Shown: piece by piece, positions 63,841 through 64,000 of the stretch
How positions within the stretch are numbered: position 1 is the first letter of the stretch
How the letters are laid out: each line of letters opens with the position of its first letter
From: Bacteroidota bacterium
GTDB taxonomy: Bacteria; Bacteroidota; Ignavibacteria; Ignavibacteriales; Melioribacteraceae
Direction of reading: 5' to 3'
NCBI GenBank assembly: GCA_023397505.1
Contig: JAEWUC010000005.1
Span: 186,001 to 250,000, forward strand
DNA length: 64,000 bases
Translations under genes and position numbers: made by a program
The notes under the pieces: generated by a model
Database searches by the model: none
What the model saw: the letters and a program-made list of their open reading frames with translations, nothing else
What the model was told of the DNA's origin: nothing

Positions 63841-64000
63841 TTATTGCCTTCTGTTTTTACTTCTTTTACCAACAGCAAGCAGAGATTTGGGATCGTATAA
63901 ATTTCCGTAAAGAGTATTGAAACTTACGGTATCCGGCAGTTCCATTCCCCTGCCGTTGAATTCAATCGGTTCCATAAATACCCCGTAAATTTGGGGACAG
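63841..64000 (-). CDS. C-terminal end of an unidentified protein, cut by the window edge
   Basis: The minus-strand frame entering at the right edge reads CPQIYGVFMEPIEFNGRGME and LPDTVSFNTLYGNLYDPKSL, then a basic tail KRSKNRRQ and a TAA stop at 63841-63843. I do not recognise the family from these 52 residues. The codon pattern looks coding and it precedes the DUF362 gene in the same direction. Confidence 0.5.
   Translation of the reverse strand, partial: CPQIYGVFMEPIEFNGRGMELPDTVSFNTLYGNLYDPKSLLAVGKRSKNRRQ

Overview
The window looks like chromosome from a member of the Bacteroidota/Ignavibacteriota (FCB) group, most like Ignavibacteria. Three things point there: a complete susC-susD-susE set, type IX secretion sorting tails with a YPNPFNP motif (ends of the proteins at 44153-47074 and 61718-63727), and very large multi-PAS and beta-propeller histidine kinases. 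The DNA is AT-rich. I saw no rRNA, tRNA or CRISPR array.

Layout. (1) 1-10047, all minus: a signalling cluster with a 1455-residue REC/PAS/GAF kinase, a 1358-residue kinase with a LytS-like membrane sensor, a REC-LytTR regulator and an edge-truncated REC-kinase with a TTG start. (2) 10473-17046, all minus: a galactose operon reading lacI, Na+/galactose symporter, a 67-residue membrane protein, galK, galT, manA. A perfect operator palindrome lies just in front of lacI. (3) 17134-18165: genetic wreckage, namely the C-terminus of a GH2 beta-galactosidase and a decayed transposase. (4) 18183-30562, all minus: two tandem propeller-type kinases, a single-domain response regulator, a hybrid kinase and a PA14-containing GH31 alpha-xylosidase-like enzyme. 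(5) 30834-60419: a starch/maltodextrin utilisation locus with five GH13 enzymes of differing cellular address, malQ, two SLC45-type MFS transporters, susCDE and a LacI regulator. Near-identical operators (GTTAGCGCTAAC type) lie in front of the first amylase and in front of susC. (6) 37963-44240, inside the starch locus: a foreign-looking island of about 6 kb bounded by direct repeats of about 195 bp. It holds small accessory genes, and its right end is an integron-type gene cassette (DUF2971 gene plus attC-like site). (7) 60478-64000: asnA, a DUF362 protein with membrane helices and a T9SS tail, and the end of an unidentified gene.

How the parts work together (inference). Starch is trimmed outside the cell or at the surface by the T9SS-exported and lipoprotein amylases. 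Oligosaccharides enter through SusCDE and are cut further by periplasmic GH13 enzymes. The MFS carriers then import them for MalQ. The second LacI senses a product and controls at least the amylase-MFS and susCDE units. The galactose operon together with GH31 and the dead GH2 suggests former use of a galactosylated plant glycan such as xyloglucan, with the beta-galactosidase step now lost. The most unusual part of the window is the cassette island inserted in the starch locus.
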